Source of the DNA: Blasia pusilla
Lineage: Eukaryota > Marchantiophyta > Marchantiopsida > Blasiales
Assembly (NCBI GenBank): GCA_050084515.1
Contig: CM114272.1
Location: forward strand, 55,552,001 to 55,616,000
Direction: 5' to 3'
DNA: 64,000 nucleotides
A program made the translations under genes and the position numbers. Positions 34,404 to 47,279 of the stretch are shown here, in pieces. Numbering within the stretch: the stretch's first letter is position 1; every line of letters starts with the position of its first letter. The notes below the pieces were generated by a model. That model searched no databases, had not been told where the DNA came from, and was given only the letters and a program-made list of their open reading frames with translations.

Positions 34404-35814
34404 AGTCGGAGGGGAGGATGGTGAGAAGGCCGCTGGCGGGCCCGCTTTTACCTGTCTCTCTGGCACGCAGCTACAGAAAAAAGGGCAGCTCGGGCAGTAC
34501 GCTTGCCCGGGCGGGGACAAGATGGATTTGCGTCCCGTCCCGTAGTCGGTCAGAGCGGAGAGCCCCTGCGAGGGAGCAAGACCGAAGCGCTCGCGGACCG
34601 TTCCCTCAGGGCCCGGGCCTGCACGGGCAGGAGCAGGAATCTAGGCTGCCACCGGTTGGGGCTGTTCCGATGGGACCCCTGCATGCCAGGCGGAGCGTTA
34701 AGCGGGGCGCGGGCGTGGGGAACGGTAGGCACGGCCACCGTCCACCAGAGCCGGGTCCCCGGGTGGGCCATGCCCCACGGTGCGCGGGAGAGCCGCGCGC
34801 GAGGGACGGGCTGACGTCACATTTTCTGCAATGAATACTCCTGTCGGCCACTATGCGCGTGTTGCGCGTCCGACAGCGACTGGCACTCCGCATGGCGTTG
34901 ACTGTTGGGCCGTGGTGCAAAGGACGCGCGCCGCGCGCCGCTCTGTGCGGATCCGTACCTCTCCACCACGCTCTCACGATCCTGCCACCGCTCTTCCATG
35001 ATGCCCCTCCTCCGCTGCCCGTGAAACCGGAAGCCGGGACGAAATTAGGCATTTCGATACGCCTTGCGAGGTCGTTTATTTATCGCCGATAATTTACCCT
35101 CCCTTCCTCTTACCCCCGGTACTCCTCTCTTCTCTTCCGGCCCCCGTCCACAAATGGTAAACCGCCACTCCGGACATCCGGTCACGCAATTGGAAACGCT
35201 CTTTTGGCTTCCGATATATGGTCCCCGTAAAACGTTTTAGCCTCTTCTGGTTTGCTACACGGTCCGTTTAGTAACCTCCACGGCGAATTTTCCCAATTTA
35301 TTCCCGGATTACTTCTCACTATTAATTTTGAAGCTTTGACGCACTGGACCAATAAAATTGCGATAGAATGAATATGCATATTAATCATATAAAATTAAAA
35401 TAATGTTCAAGAGTTAGTATATTGTGAAGGAAGAGATTAATAATACTCATATAAATTTAAATTAGTTTTTAATTGTCCATGGTGTACGAAACATTTTTTT
35501 TCTCAATTATCGTGCGGTTAAATATAGAGGTGTTTTCAAATAAAAAAAGGATTCTCCCATAATAATATAAATTTGTCATACATATTGAGAGCTTGAGAGA
35601 AAATAAATAAATAAACTCATTATCTCATGAGTCATATTTTATAATCTTTTATCATGTATCTTGTTTCATTGTTTATATTATAATTTGAGGCATGCTTTTG
35701 ACTCGGCAACACCTGCAAACACGGAATATGTCATCCTAAAACGGCACATATTTCAGAAGGGCGCGTATGCAAGGGGCACGCATACATATGAGACAAGAGC
35801 GTATATGCATAGGA
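34404..35814. promoter_or_regulatory. Upstream region of LRL, GC-rich then AT-rich
   Basis: The first 700 bp are CpG-rich and contain no supported gene; long open frames on both strands reflect GC content. This is the likely promoter of the minus-strand LRL gene. From about 35100 the DNA becomes very AT-rich, with no recognised feature, up to the Helitron-like terminus. Confidence 0.45.
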
Positions 35815-35838
35815 CCGTGCATCTCACGGGCACTAGCT
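35815..35838 (+). mobile_element. Helitron-like 3' terminus
   Basis: A CCGTG-CATCT-CACGG hairpin is followed a few bases later by CACTAGCTAGT. A short hairpin 5-12 bases before CTRR is the signature of a Helitron 3' end. The matching 5' TC end was not identified. Confidence 0.5.
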
Positions 35839-36262
35839 AGTCATACTACTTTAAAAGTCACAATTTCTAATTCGGGGGTAAAATATTTATATATTTATTT
35901 TTATATATGAGGAATTTGATGTTGTACCATTTAAATTATCAAATAATTTTGACACTTCTGCGACGATGGAGATCATTAATGAGACAAACCAATATCTTGA
36001 TGCAAGGTAACGTTTAATGGATTTCATTCCTTAGTGCATTTATTTTAGTACATTTTTATGAAGGATACTCGTATTTCTTTACTCTATATATATATAGGGT
36101 GGTGTCGATATTTCTTTGTAGAATATCACAGGGCATTGCATCATCATTGATGTAGACCGTTTGTTGTTCTGGCAGACAAACAACCAATCTTATGATACTT
36201 GGATGTTTTGCATGTAGGTGAAACTCAACAAATTGCCAACATACCTCTGAAGATGAGAGAGT

Positions 36263-36840
36263 ATGTATGTATGTATGTATAATTCAGTGCATCGTGATAT
36301 TCTACAACAAAGTGTCTACACCACCCTAACAAGATGGTTTATAACAAATCAACTTGATCCATATGCTCGGAGATATCTATATCTTGAGTTTTCGTCAATT
36401 TATCGTTGGAGTAATAAGAAATGGCTTTGTAGCGTGAGAGGAAAAAATGGTTGTGGTAATCCTATTGATCGCTTATACCTTACTCATCCAAGTACGTATT
36501 TAAATTTTAAATGTTATATATGTTGTATTCCCAATTTTCTCACTTTAGAATTATTCAGGCGGATAGAGTCTTTACGTAAATTGTCTATGCAAATATGGTA
36601 TATTTTTTTATAGGAGATGGAGAACGTCGTTGATGGAAAATACATCTCCATCATGTAAGAGGTGCTACTTCATATGAACACTTGAGAACTTGAAATGGAG
36701 TGGTATATCCAACTTTTAAGGAAATGGCCATTCAATTAGGACTTCTTGAGGATGATGGGGAAGTTTCTCGTTGCTTGAAAGAAGCTTCTAAGATCCGCAC
36801 AAGCTCCTCTCTTTGATGATTATTTGTTGTTAATTTAGCG
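36263..36840 (+). pseudogene. Helitron Rep/helicase protein fragment
   Basis: The frame from 36263 reads TLTRWFITNQLDPYARRYLY and then FSSIYRWSNKKWLC...IDRLYLTHPS. This matches the linker before the helicase domain of plant Helitron proteins. After an AT-rich gap with GT at about 36493 and TATAG at 36611, the reading continues GDGERR and HHVRGATSYEHLRT, then GVVYPTFKEMAIQLGLLEDDGE and CLKEA. These are typical Helitron helicase entry strings. Stops break it. The gap could be a spliced intron or an AT-rich insertion. Helicase catalytic motifs are missing here. Confidence 0.8.
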
Positions 36841-36937
36841 TATAACACATGTGTTTGACTTTCTAAAATATGGGACAATTATTGGTTTCACTTATAGAGG
36901 ATCCCTTATATGAATATCAAGGTAATTAAACTATCAC

Positions 36938-36966
36938 TAGTAAGAATGCCCGTGCGATGCACCATC
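36938..36966 (-). mobile_element. Helitron-like 3' terminus (minus orientation)
   Basis: In minus-strand reading, GGTGCATCGCACGGGC is followed by ATTCTTACTAGT. This is a short hairpin followed by CTAG, like the terminus at 35815. It suggests a second Helitron copy in the opposite orientation. The call rests on this short pattern only. Confidence 0.4.
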
Positions 36967-39900
36967 AACAAAATTTAGCTGACTGAAAAATGTGTATGGT
37001 TTTGCTTGATATCAGAGCTGACTGAAAAGACGGTACGATACGAGAGCGACTTCCAGATCCAAAAGTCTTTGCCATGCTCCTCACTTAAAGGTAGCGATTC
37101 TAGTAAAGAAGGGCACGGTGTGAAGAAGGCAGCCGGCAAGAAGCCTAGGATCATGTGTGGAAACAAGGATGAGAATGCTCAGAAAGACAGGGGAAAAACG
37201 TAAGGACGACGTTGGATCCATCTACAAGCACAATTGCAAGCATCATGTGCCTCATGCCACACTATCAGGAAGAATTAGAAAGTGGGTGTGATGGGAAATG
37301 CGTCCTGCCAAGTGAAGCTCCCGAGATCCCGGGATAGTCATCAGGGTGCAAGTGGAGAGCCACTTTTGCCACTCAAATTGCCATACCTTTCAAGGGTATG
37401 CCCTGGAAATTCCACCAAACGCCCTGGCCCCTCAGACGATGGGCGGTGCAGGGATTTTCCGATACGCAACAGTAGGAAGCTTCGGATCTGTTGGTGGTGG
37501 CAAATGAGGAAGGTAAAAGAAAAAGCAAAAGTTTGTTTGATACCAAAATCTCGATGACAAGTACCCTTTGAAAAGGTGAACACGCCAACTTCAGAGGTCT
37601 GGAATCCGGAACCTCAGATGAATTGTAACCAACGTTTCTCGAATCCAACAAGAACGTAATTACTGTCGTCCATGGTATGCTAGCTCAGTCTCGTAATCAT
37701 TTGTTTCCACATAATAGCATGCTGACGAGGCCAAGTTAACTGAGCAGTGAGCATGGAACTGGACAAAGATCTCCACACCTTCTCGTTGTCGTGTTCGAGT
37801 CTACATTCCTCCTCCTCTTGTAAGACTGACTGCTAGGGGCGTTATAGTGCAACTACGTCGATTCATCCTAAAAAATGGAGTGCTCGTTTCTCCACTTCCT
37901 TTTTAGCCTTTGCTCGATACGTTGTGTCGGGGATGTAGGTAGAAACGGTAGTCCTAAGACACTCGCGTTTGCATCCCACCGAAAGTTGGCCTGATTGTGA
38001 AAATCACATGGAGTCAACATCGTCGCTAGGGCGATGTCTTACGTCAAAAATAACCTACCGGAAGTCGAGCTTCACCAAACCAATAGGAAAAGAATAAAGG
38101 CTTTCACGGAAAGAATGAATCGTGGACCGGAAGGATCAGAGAGACAGAATCAAGTCCTGGGCTAACTATCAAGTCCAAGCACCTGTGAGGCTAACTATCA
38201 AGAAAGTCCAAGAACCTATGCATGGACTGCAAAACCGTCCATAGCGAACATGCTCAAGCTGCATGGGTTCTAAAATAATCACGGTACAACTACAAGTACA
38301 ACACAACATGAGTAAGGCAACGAGTGGGGAGGCTTTAGATTGGGCTGTCAGTGCCCTGGAGCCAGCCATAGTTGCCTGGAAGCCAACCTATCGCTCACAA
38401 ACATAGCTAAACGGCCTGTTCCACTCGTTCCCCACTTCCAAGGGGGCCAAACCCGCTTATCCCCGAAAGGGCGAAGACTACGGAAAAGGCTTTACAATTT
38501 CCGGGTTCTTCATCCCTTTTCTACCCAGCTTCACACCTTTGGATGCCACTCCAAACGCATGTGGGTACGCTGTTACCCTTGTACATCTTTGCACGAACTG
38601 AAAGCCGAACCATGGATGTGAAGCCATCTCCACGCAGCAACACTTCATTCGGCAGCACTCGACCAAACAATTTTGGGAGAGGTGATGCTCCCAAGCGAAT
38701 GCTTGTACATCTACAGGTAGACCTGTCTTGCCGTGAGTTGCCGCGGCGATGGCAAATGATCGCAGTGGAATGGTAATGCCAGAGGTTTCAGTTGTATTCT
38801 TGCAGGGGAGCGCCGCGGGCCGGTCGAGTAGGTGGCTTTGCCAAATTTGGACTCGTGGTGGTACAGCAAGGTGAAACGTGACATGTTTTATTTACGTTGC
38901 TTCAAGTTCGATCGAGCAAGGTGAAATCATGACATGTTTTATTTTAGAAACAGGCTTTTGATCTCACTTTTATCAACATAAAGCTCACCTTCACATTAAT
39001 CTCACCTTTTTCATACAACCACACCTTCCTTCCACCCACGACTCCAACTTGCCCTTCGCTCCAACTTGCGCTCCAACTCCAACTTTCACCCAGATCTCCT
39101 GAACTTTCCACAATTATACAAAATTACTACAGTAACTATGGTACCAATTGTGCGGATGAGGGCCTCACAAGCCTGGAACCAGTACCATATGCACACTTGT
39201 GAGAGCCGAAGCCTTAGAAGATTTTGTGTTAATGACCACCTCATAAGCCTCTCACCAATACCGTATGCGCACTTGTGTAAATAGAAGCCATGTAGCTCAG
39301 GTACCCCTCTTTCATAAGGTGTTAATGGTATAGATCTCCCCTCGTTCAAAAATAAGGCGGATTCTCACCTCACTCAAGTAGATGGCCGTCTAAATAAAAT
39401 CTCAGTCAAATCTTTTTAACTTTTTCTCACAAGAGGACATTTTAGACGACCACTTGTGGAGGAGCTTCACTTCTTTGGGAACGGGGAGTTACCAAAAGAA
39501 GTAACCCCCCCCCTTCCTCACATTATAGTATAGATTGCCTCCCCCCTTCATTTATCTCTTCATGTTGTATTTGCCCTTCAAGAGTTCAATATCTTTTGAC
39601 TTATTCAATAATTCTAAATGTGTTGCATAAAAGTGGAATTTGTGATCTCCCACCAAATGCTTCCATAATTAATACTGCTTTGTTGGAAGTACATTATATC
39701 TTGCAAAATCAAGGAAAGAGTTTTTGTGATTTCCTATACATGGCACAACCCTAACTTTGGAGCATGTCATTCATATTCAAACTTGGAGGAAGAAGAACTT
39801 TTATATGACCAAGAAGACTTATATCAACAAGTGAGGTTAGGATAGGCATCTTTAAATGATGGACAACACATTGTTTGAGATATTATACATTATAAATTGG

Positions 39901-40859
39901 AGGAGAACTGAGAGGATGCCTCACCATCAGCAAAATTATTTTTCATTGATGGAGGATGTACACCGCATTCACGCTTTAAGCTCTACTTACATACTACTAG
40001 TCAATAGCCATGGTGTCGTGCGCCTACTCTCCTTGAACGTAAATCATTAATGTTGCGGAATCGTGCGTTCAGTAGGATAGGCTCTCAATCCTTATCTGCA
40101 TCCAAAATCGCACTCACATTAGTCGGGTCTGGGTTAATCAGCGTTCTTACTTGCCAAGTTCTCGACTCGGCCTCTCATCAAGCTCAACCTTCCTAGTTTT
40201 GCGGTTTACAACACATGCAAGTCTTTGAAGATTTAGGACGGACTTTCTAGTCAGTTCAGGAACCTCAAACGGCGTTTGAATGTCTGGCGGTTCCAACTGT
40301 CCCATGGACATCCAATGAGTACCTAGCCGCGAGTCAAAAAAATGAATCGCAGGTTGGAATCCAAGTGTGGCTTATGATATCCACTCCCTTGGATCAGGTT
40401 TGGGTTTTGAGTTCCAACGCCAAACTCCCGTTCCATCTCATGCCCTTGAGACGTCATTTGGTGCTCAAAGTGGGGTTCATGTTCCAAGAATCTTTGGAGA
40501 GACTCCCCCTTACTAGTACTTATGGGACTCGTCGCCCTCCCCCTAACTTTAGGAAAAGATAATCGAGCCCCTCATACTGGCCCTCAACCCAATTGCTCTC
40601 ACAGTCATTTTCGGCCAATATCGCAACCTGTACTTATGCGTTTGTTGAGATATTTGGTGCGTTGGAACCAACTTGGCATAAGCTTTCCAACGCCATCCTA
40701 CTTTTCCCAAACTAATAAGTACAAGACTAAAATTTATGGTCCAAAATAGGGTCAAAATCCCCAAACGCTATTCGTGTTCTAAAATTGGTTCTCACCTCTT
40801 TGGCAACCAATCTTCCTAGACTCAACTCATATGAAGTCTTGGTTCAGGTTTCCTAGTCA
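36967..40859. other. Intergenic DNA without recognised gene
   Basis: Mixed DNA with no domain that I recognise on either strand. A short direct repeat (AAGGTGAAA...GACATGTTTTATTT) occurs at about 38868-38892 and 38919-38943. From about 39400 it is AT-rich. Confidence 0.35.
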
Positions 40860-41403
40860 CGACCACAAACGAATATCAAGAATCATTTCTATATATGGTA
40901 TCAATAAGATAATGTACATTGTTACTCTTGATGACCATGTCAGATGGTAGAGAAATAAAATCATCTCCCAAAGTAATGTGTAAATGCGTACGACCCTCTG
41001 CCACCTCCAATTACCAAGTAGAAAATGATTCATGATGGGTACGAACATGACCTTCCAAAAATTTAACTCTTATGTTCGTTGTAAGCTTTATGATTTTTAT
41101 ACGAGACCATAAATATGATATTTTTAAATTGGCTTGGATGATTTTTGACCGACCACCATGACGAACAACAATAAGGACTTGGCAAAAGTCACCGAAAAAA
41201 ATTAGGAGTTGTCCCTCAAATGGTATATCCCTCAAGTTATGAGACACCATTCCCATAATATCTTGTAAGGTGCAATTAATGGCCTCGAACGTATGACGAT
41301 GGGTCATAGTTGCCTCATCCCATATGATAAGCAACACATTTCTCATTATGCGTGCTCCATGTGTCGCGACCCTCATAACCAAATGAACACCAAATAAGCG
41401 CAT
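40860..41403 (-). pseudogene. Helitron helicase (Pif1-like) fragment, central part
   Basis: Reading down from 41403, the product has VLLIIWDEATMTHRHTFEA (the Walker B region of Pif1-family helicases), FEGQLLIFFGDFCQVLIVV and KLTTNIRVKF. After a frame change it continues toward 40860 with GDDFI-x-LPSDMV and HYLIDTIY-like sequence. These are consecutive parts of the Helitron helicase domain. The N-terminal Rep nuclease is absent. Confidence 0.85.
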
Positions 41404-41794
41404 AGCAAAACATCAGAACTCTAGTGGGCTCCCGCTATGACGATCACGCTTTGGAGAGGATTTTGGAGAGGTCTCTTGGAAAAGTCCAAGAGACAAAATG
41501 CGGAATAGAGTTGTGCATTTGTTTTTTACATTGACTTTTTGAGAGATACGACTATTATTATACCCAAAAATCGAGTTGTTGATCACATAAATACATAAGT
41601 CATGTTGCGATTTCAAGGAGAGTTAACTTTCATTACTTAACCACATTCTCCATCTATAAGCAAAAAGTCTTACTTTTATGTATGGTATCTTTTGGTAATG
41701 AAATATCTTCTCAGCAATGTATGCATGTTTGCTATCTATAGGAGCATATATACCTTAGTGTTGACTCCATTCCAAGTGAGGGAATGAGTTCTAT
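41404..41794. other. Spacer between opposed Helitron fragments
   Basis: AT-rich DNA with no recognised feature. The junction between the minus-strand and plus-strand helicase pieces lies here. Confidence 0.35.
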
Positions 41795-42299
41795 TTATCT
41801 TACATAATTCTTGAATACATGCTTATCGTCTAGACTTCGTCCATATTGTTTGTGTTTGAAGAATAGAGCACCAAGCATGCTCTTGCATAACATGAATGGT
41901 TCAGAAGGACATGAAAATGATACTCTATTAATCATTAGTGGATTCATGCCACATTTCATAGATGATAAAATTATTACCGAAAAGAATATTGGAGATGGAC
42001 TTGTCATCCCACATATCCCATCGATTGCTTTTGACTCACGTTTATCTTTTAATTTACATTGATTTCAATTCCCTATCCATCCAGCTTTTTCCTTGATTAT
42101 TAATAAGTCACAAGGTCAAACTTTACGAAAGGTTGGAATATACTTGCCTTCACATGTATTTTCTCATGGCCAATTGTATGTAGTATTATCTAGAGTAGGA
42201 CAAAAAAGTTTGATCCGTAGTTTGAATGAAAGTGATCCACATTCAAATCAAGAAGCTGATTATACGCGAGTTTTTATATATAAAGAGATTTTTAAATGA
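41795..42299 (+). pseudogene. Helitron helicase (Pif1-like) fragment, C-terminal part
   Basis: The plus strand reads DKIITEKNIGDGLVIPHIP and, after a stop at 42060, INKSQGQTLRKVGIYLPSHV and FSHGQLYVVLSRVGQ. These are the C-terminal motifs of Helitron helicases and would directly follow the part encoded by the minus-strand piece at 40860-41403. The two pieces point away from each other, so either an inversion or two copies are involved. Confidence 0.88.
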
Positions 42300-42566
42300 A
42301 ATAAAATGTCATGAGAAATTCTTCTATATTTCACTTCTTCTTATCCCATGCAGTGCGCAAGAAATGTTCTAGAGCCATATAATTACTATTTTACTTATGA
42401 TAACCATGTTTATCGCTTTCTTTGAAATTCCCATGCTAGTTCAACTCATAATGAAGAGATGTCATAGCATTTTTTATAGGATTTTTTTTGGATTTTTATC
42501 TAATATCGAGGAGATGTGATCCAACATGCCACTGGGACTTGATATTTCACTCGGTCCTTTGTTTCA

Positions 42567-42608
42567 ATATTACTAGTTAGGGCCCATAAGGGATGTGCAA
42601 TGCACGTA
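42567..42608 (-). mobile_element. Helitron-like 3' terminus (minus orientation)
   Basis: In minus reading, GGGATACGTGCATTGCACATCCC can fold back on itself (quoted: GTGCATTGCAC core) and is followed by CTAACTAGT. The pattern is similar to 36938-36966. Low certainty because it is short. Confidence 0.35.
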
Positions 42609-43411
42609 TCCCTATTTAAATATTCACTCTCTTTATCAATTTATTTTCTTATGGACCCAACTTAAGTTGACCAAAATATTTGTTGACATCAATCTAATCA
42701 CACGTGTCGAACAATGAAGCAACCACAAAAAATTGCATCCTCCAATTAGTATATATATTATCTTTGTGTCATGTCTCGTGTTAGTATAATGTCGATGTCG
42801 TGTCTACTTGTTATTATTCTTTTTCTTAATTTAATAATTTCTTACTATCTCTTATCTATTTTCCCCTTACCCTCCAAAATTTTTAGAAAATGTGGCATGC
42901 TTGTTTGTCATGAAACTACGATATGAACATTTTCCAAGTTCAATATTTATTGTCAAATGTTATTTTACCCTTCAAACCTTGATTCCATTTTTTTTCATCA
43001 TGTATGTATGTATGTCAAGACCAAAAAAAAATACCAACTTGTTTCTTTTAAAACGTGTCTCAATTAAAGAGTTTAACATGCAAGAATTTCACCCAAAAAA
43101 ATGTATTGAAACAAAATGTTTGAAAAACTTGAAATCCTTTTTTTTATAAATATAGAATTTTATCATTTGGAAAATTAAATATCGTGATCCAATAAATTTT
43201 GTTCTCCCAATTCTATTTTAAATTTCCCTCCCACCAAACTTTTTTAAAAGAAGACAGAAAACATAAATAGAAGGTTGATTTGGGAAAGTAAAATAAAAAC
43301 TAATTAAAAACTTTTTTTTTTAAGGAGAGAGAATTGGGAACATTATAGTGGGACACAAATAAGAATGATCCACAAATACGTTAAAGGTCACAATTTTAAC
43401 AAAAAAATTAA
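42609..43411. other. AT-rich DNA without recognised gene
   Basis: No domain or structured RNA recognised. Long A and T runs are common. Confidence 0.35.
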
Positions 43412-43700
43412 ACCTAGATCCTCTTTTTTTCTATTCTTCCCTTGGCTTTGCAGCCTTTGCGAAGGGTAATACATTTTAAAAATAAGTGTGAAAGGCCTAT
43501 TATGTGGCATGAATGGATAGTGCGTCAAGAAGGATACTAATCGAAATAATAGTATGATGATTATATCCACTTTTTTTCTATTCCCTCCTTAGCTTAGGGT
43601 AATATTTTAAAAAAATAGAGTGCGAAAGGTCTCAAACATGGCATGCATGGGTAGCTTGTCAAGAAGGATACCAATGCAAGTAATAACATGATGATGAGTC
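43412..43700. repeat. Diverged tandem duplication, about 150 bp unit
   Basis: The pattern CTTTTTTTCTATTC...GGGTAATA...GTGTGAAAGG...GGCATG-x-ATGG...GTCAAGAAGGATAC is present twice, from about 43418 and about 43570. Small indels and substitutions separate the copies. Non-coding. Confidence 0.75.
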
Positions 43701-46700
43701 GATTTCACTACGTGACACTAGTACATGCATGTATAGAGGAAATGTTTTTCACTAAGTAATCTTAACAAGTTACTGTGACCAAAAAGCAAGAAGGCACAAA
43801 AGTTTCAATTATTTGTGACATTTTTTAACCCAAAAGGAAAGATCTATGTTTCTCTCCCATTGATATCCATACTGTCTCAATAGAGTTAATGAGTGTACTA
43901 TGATCCATTGTGAAATAATAGACATCATGACCTCATGATCACCAAAGTTGAGCACATGTTCAATATTTGTAGATTCAACTTTAATTCATCGATCTTTCAT
44001 CACAAAAACTAAGTAATTAGCTTATTAAAATTATAAATTCATCATTGTAGATTTCTTTTGCAATAGAAATTTCATCGACTTAAAACTTGAGTTTCTAAAG
44101 TCCTCATTAGTAAGAGCCTTAAGATTCATTGCTCTAGTCACCTTTTAGTTTAGGATGGTTATCATTTGATTCCAATTTCCTATAGAATTGGATATCATCA
44201 TCCCTCCCAAATTTTGTTGGTAATTCTTTCAAATATCTTCCAACCTTGTCCAATCTTCAAAAATCTTGTCACATGAGACAGTAAAATCCACTCATTTGTA
44301 TCTCCATATATTTTGTGATAATTATTTTAAAATTGTTGGATAAGAAATATGTAACTTATATCTAGTAGAAGTGCCCACTTCTATGATAAAAATTCCTATT
44401 TATATGGAACTCATTATTACTACAAATCTCAACTATACTGATTGTATGTCGCGTTTCTACTCTATTGAACGTTCGTCTTATAAGTCATGGAAGCTTTTGT
44501 TCAACAAGTTATCCTCTCATTACCGATATACTATCAAATACACTCATATTATTCATAGTTAAGGGAAACCATCCTTATATCTCACGTGTCTGGTTATTGA
44601 GTCATCCTTCAAGCTCAACAAGTTTAGAAAGGATCATATACCAACCTAAGCCCTTACTCCCTAATATATGCAAGTCATTCAAGACTTGGAATATACTTCC
44701 TTGATGTTGCAGGGACGTGAAACCATGCTAGAACGCTTGGAAGTCCCAACTATTCTATAGATCTTGAACAAATCCCTAACAAAAACTCAATATTTGGGCC
44801 TTGAATCACGGTCTAAGGTTGGTGTCCAAAACATGAGTATTTGGACTTTGCTTGGTATTAAAACCCTACTGTAAATCTCTCAATCCATCACATGCCCTTA
44901 GTTCAACCCCGAGGGTTCCCACGATGGAGTTAAGGTTATAAAATCACTTGGAGGATCTCCCCTTTATATATAGTTATAGAGAAATTCAGCCTTCCTTCCT
45001 TCAAAGGATGCTTCTTGGGCTGCTCCTTATAGTCTTTGACCCAAACTATCATTATGAGTGGTCTGAACCTATTTTGAGGTTTTTTTGTATGCATTGTTTT
45101 GGATCTTTAGTGCTTTGGTATTTGATTCTTACAAGCTTTCAAATACCGCCTTATCCATCCCAAATGTATCTTTCGTCCAGCTTTTGTAACCTCAAATGGA
45201 GAAAGCCACGAAAAACTCAATCCGATTTTAAGCTAGATTGCATCCTTCTTGAAATCTAACTATTGTGGGACTTAAGCTCTTCTCAAGCTCCATCTTGCAT
45301 TTCATCATGCTCTCCTAGGTCATAATAATCATCAATAAATACTCCCATTATGGCTTACATTTTGCTTTTGCAACTCATATCTCACTAGTGAAACTTTGAC
45401 ACACTTTCCTTTTAGTATGAACCCTTTAGTGTTATGATGTTCCTCATTGGCGTGCATTTGGTCACAAGGATCATAACACTTTGACTAAATTTTGTTCTTT
45501 CGTTTTCAAACTTGAAATCAAATTGCAATTTCTTGAATATTAAGATGTATAACTTTAAGTGGCTATGCATTTTGCACAATATTCATTGCTTACATTTGAA
45601 AGGAATAGTTAACATTAAATTAGAATTCATGGGCTTTTTGGCATTAATGGGAAGTCAATACTTTATGTGTGGACAATTAATCACAATTAATCACAATTAA
45701 TCTAACTCGAGACTATGGTTAAGGGTAGGGTTAGGGTTTCCTTATATAATTGAGAAGGGGACCAGCCTCCACTCATTCTCTCATTGTAAATTTCGCTCTC
45801 CATTGTGGTGTGTGAGTGTAAGAGCCGTTTCCCACCAATTATGTTTCTTTAGCACTTTTCCACAGTTAGCACCCTAGTTCATATTCCATACAAACCAAGA
45901 GAGGAGCTCCTCATGCCCAACATAAGAAGCATGGCTTGGGAAAGCCATCTCTACCTCTCTTATAGCCTAGGGAAGAGCCTTTTGGCTCGCTCAACGAATG
46001 ACTGGCACACAAAGACCAAAATAAGGAAATTACAAGAAATTATATTTTAGACACAATGGACCTATCGCCAACTTTATCCAACATCTCAAGATGGAGTCAC
46101 ACCCAAAAACCCGCTAACCCTCTATGTAGTCGATGTTGTAGAACTCTACCTACCAACTAACTAAGATATGACAAAGCATTGGTGAATGTAGTTAAGTTAT
46201 ATCATATTTTTGTGCGAAATATTTTGTTTTTTCCTCTAATTTTCATATTTGACTTCTAGGAGGAGATAGCCTTATATTGAGCAAGACTTATCCCTCATGT
46301 GAGAGATAACCAGATAAGATACTTAGTTATCTCTATCGTATGCAAGGAGGCTTGATAGCCCACTTCAAAGATTGATCGTATCAATAGTAGCTTACAATAG
46401 AGTGTTATGTTGGCATAGAGGATATCATGAGCAAGAAGGGACCACAACCGTTATAGTCTTATACTAGGCATCAGACACTAGGTTGGTCGGGTTGTACATG
46501 GATGCACAAAAGGACATGTTCATTTTCATGCAAACTTTGAGTGAGGAGAGTATGTCTACGACACTCGTGAAAAAACAAACACAACCCAATAGAACTATGT
46601 TGCAAGAAGTAGCAACGACTATGTATGGAGGTCCATTATTTTCAACTAGAGACTTGGTAACATATAGAGACAAACTTGTCGAGGTCTTTTGGTTGTCAAA

Positions 46701-46739
46701 AATGCTATATGAGAGTGATAGTTTTAATTTCTCTTGTGC
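43701..46739. other. AT-rich DNA without recognised gene
   Basis: No coding domain recognised. AATTAATCAC is repeated in tandem near 45676-45703. A GTAGAACTCTACCTACC box near 46134-46150 resembles the terminal repeats of copies D and E in reverse orientation, so part of this stretch is probably LTR debris. Confidence 0.35.
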
Positions 46740-47024
46740 ATAAGTTTGCACAAGCAAAGTTATATATGGACAAAGTCCTTTTCCATGGACTTACATCCGT
46801 CATATGGAAGGACTTGTCCATGTGGGCCCTATATCCTCCTTCTTTCTCATCCCCCCCACCTCCATCCCCTTCCCCCTTCTTGTCTCACCTGTCATTGCCT
46901 TGCCTTCCACCATGAGGTATAAATATGGGCCCAATCCTCTTGCAATCCATATCCATCAACATGTTCAAATTTATCTGTCCATGTTTGTCTTATGGAAGGA
47001 CTTGTTTATTTTTATGCAACCATG
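46740..47024 (+). repeat. Foldback/MITE-like element
   Basis: Bounded by TTTGCACAAG on the left and TATGCAACCATG on the right. The interior contains GGAAGGACTTGTCCATGTGGGCCC and C-rich DNA (the C-rich core CCCCCACCTCC) shared with 53762-54068 and, inverted, with 55784-56091. Non-coding; open frames across it are incidental. Confidence 0.75.
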
Positions 47025-47279
47025 TGCACAAGATATATGTTAGGTGTAATCTAACTTGGTGCATATGCTCGAGATGACGTCCAAAAGGCATGATATGTTA
47101 CAACGACTGGTGTGGCATGGATGTTGGCATGTCCAAAGATAGAACAAGCCATGGGTACACATAGTGTGGTGATTTTGGATAAGGAAATTAGTATTTTAGT
47201 TGATCCAAAATTGCATATCTATGACAATACGTTATACTTGATTCGAGGGCACATTCCCCTTTTTGGGGAATGGAAATAT

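Noticed and set aside
34397-35092. Several overlapping open frames on both strands upstream of LRL
   Set aside because: GC-rich promoter DNA gives long frames on all strands; none has a recognisable domain.
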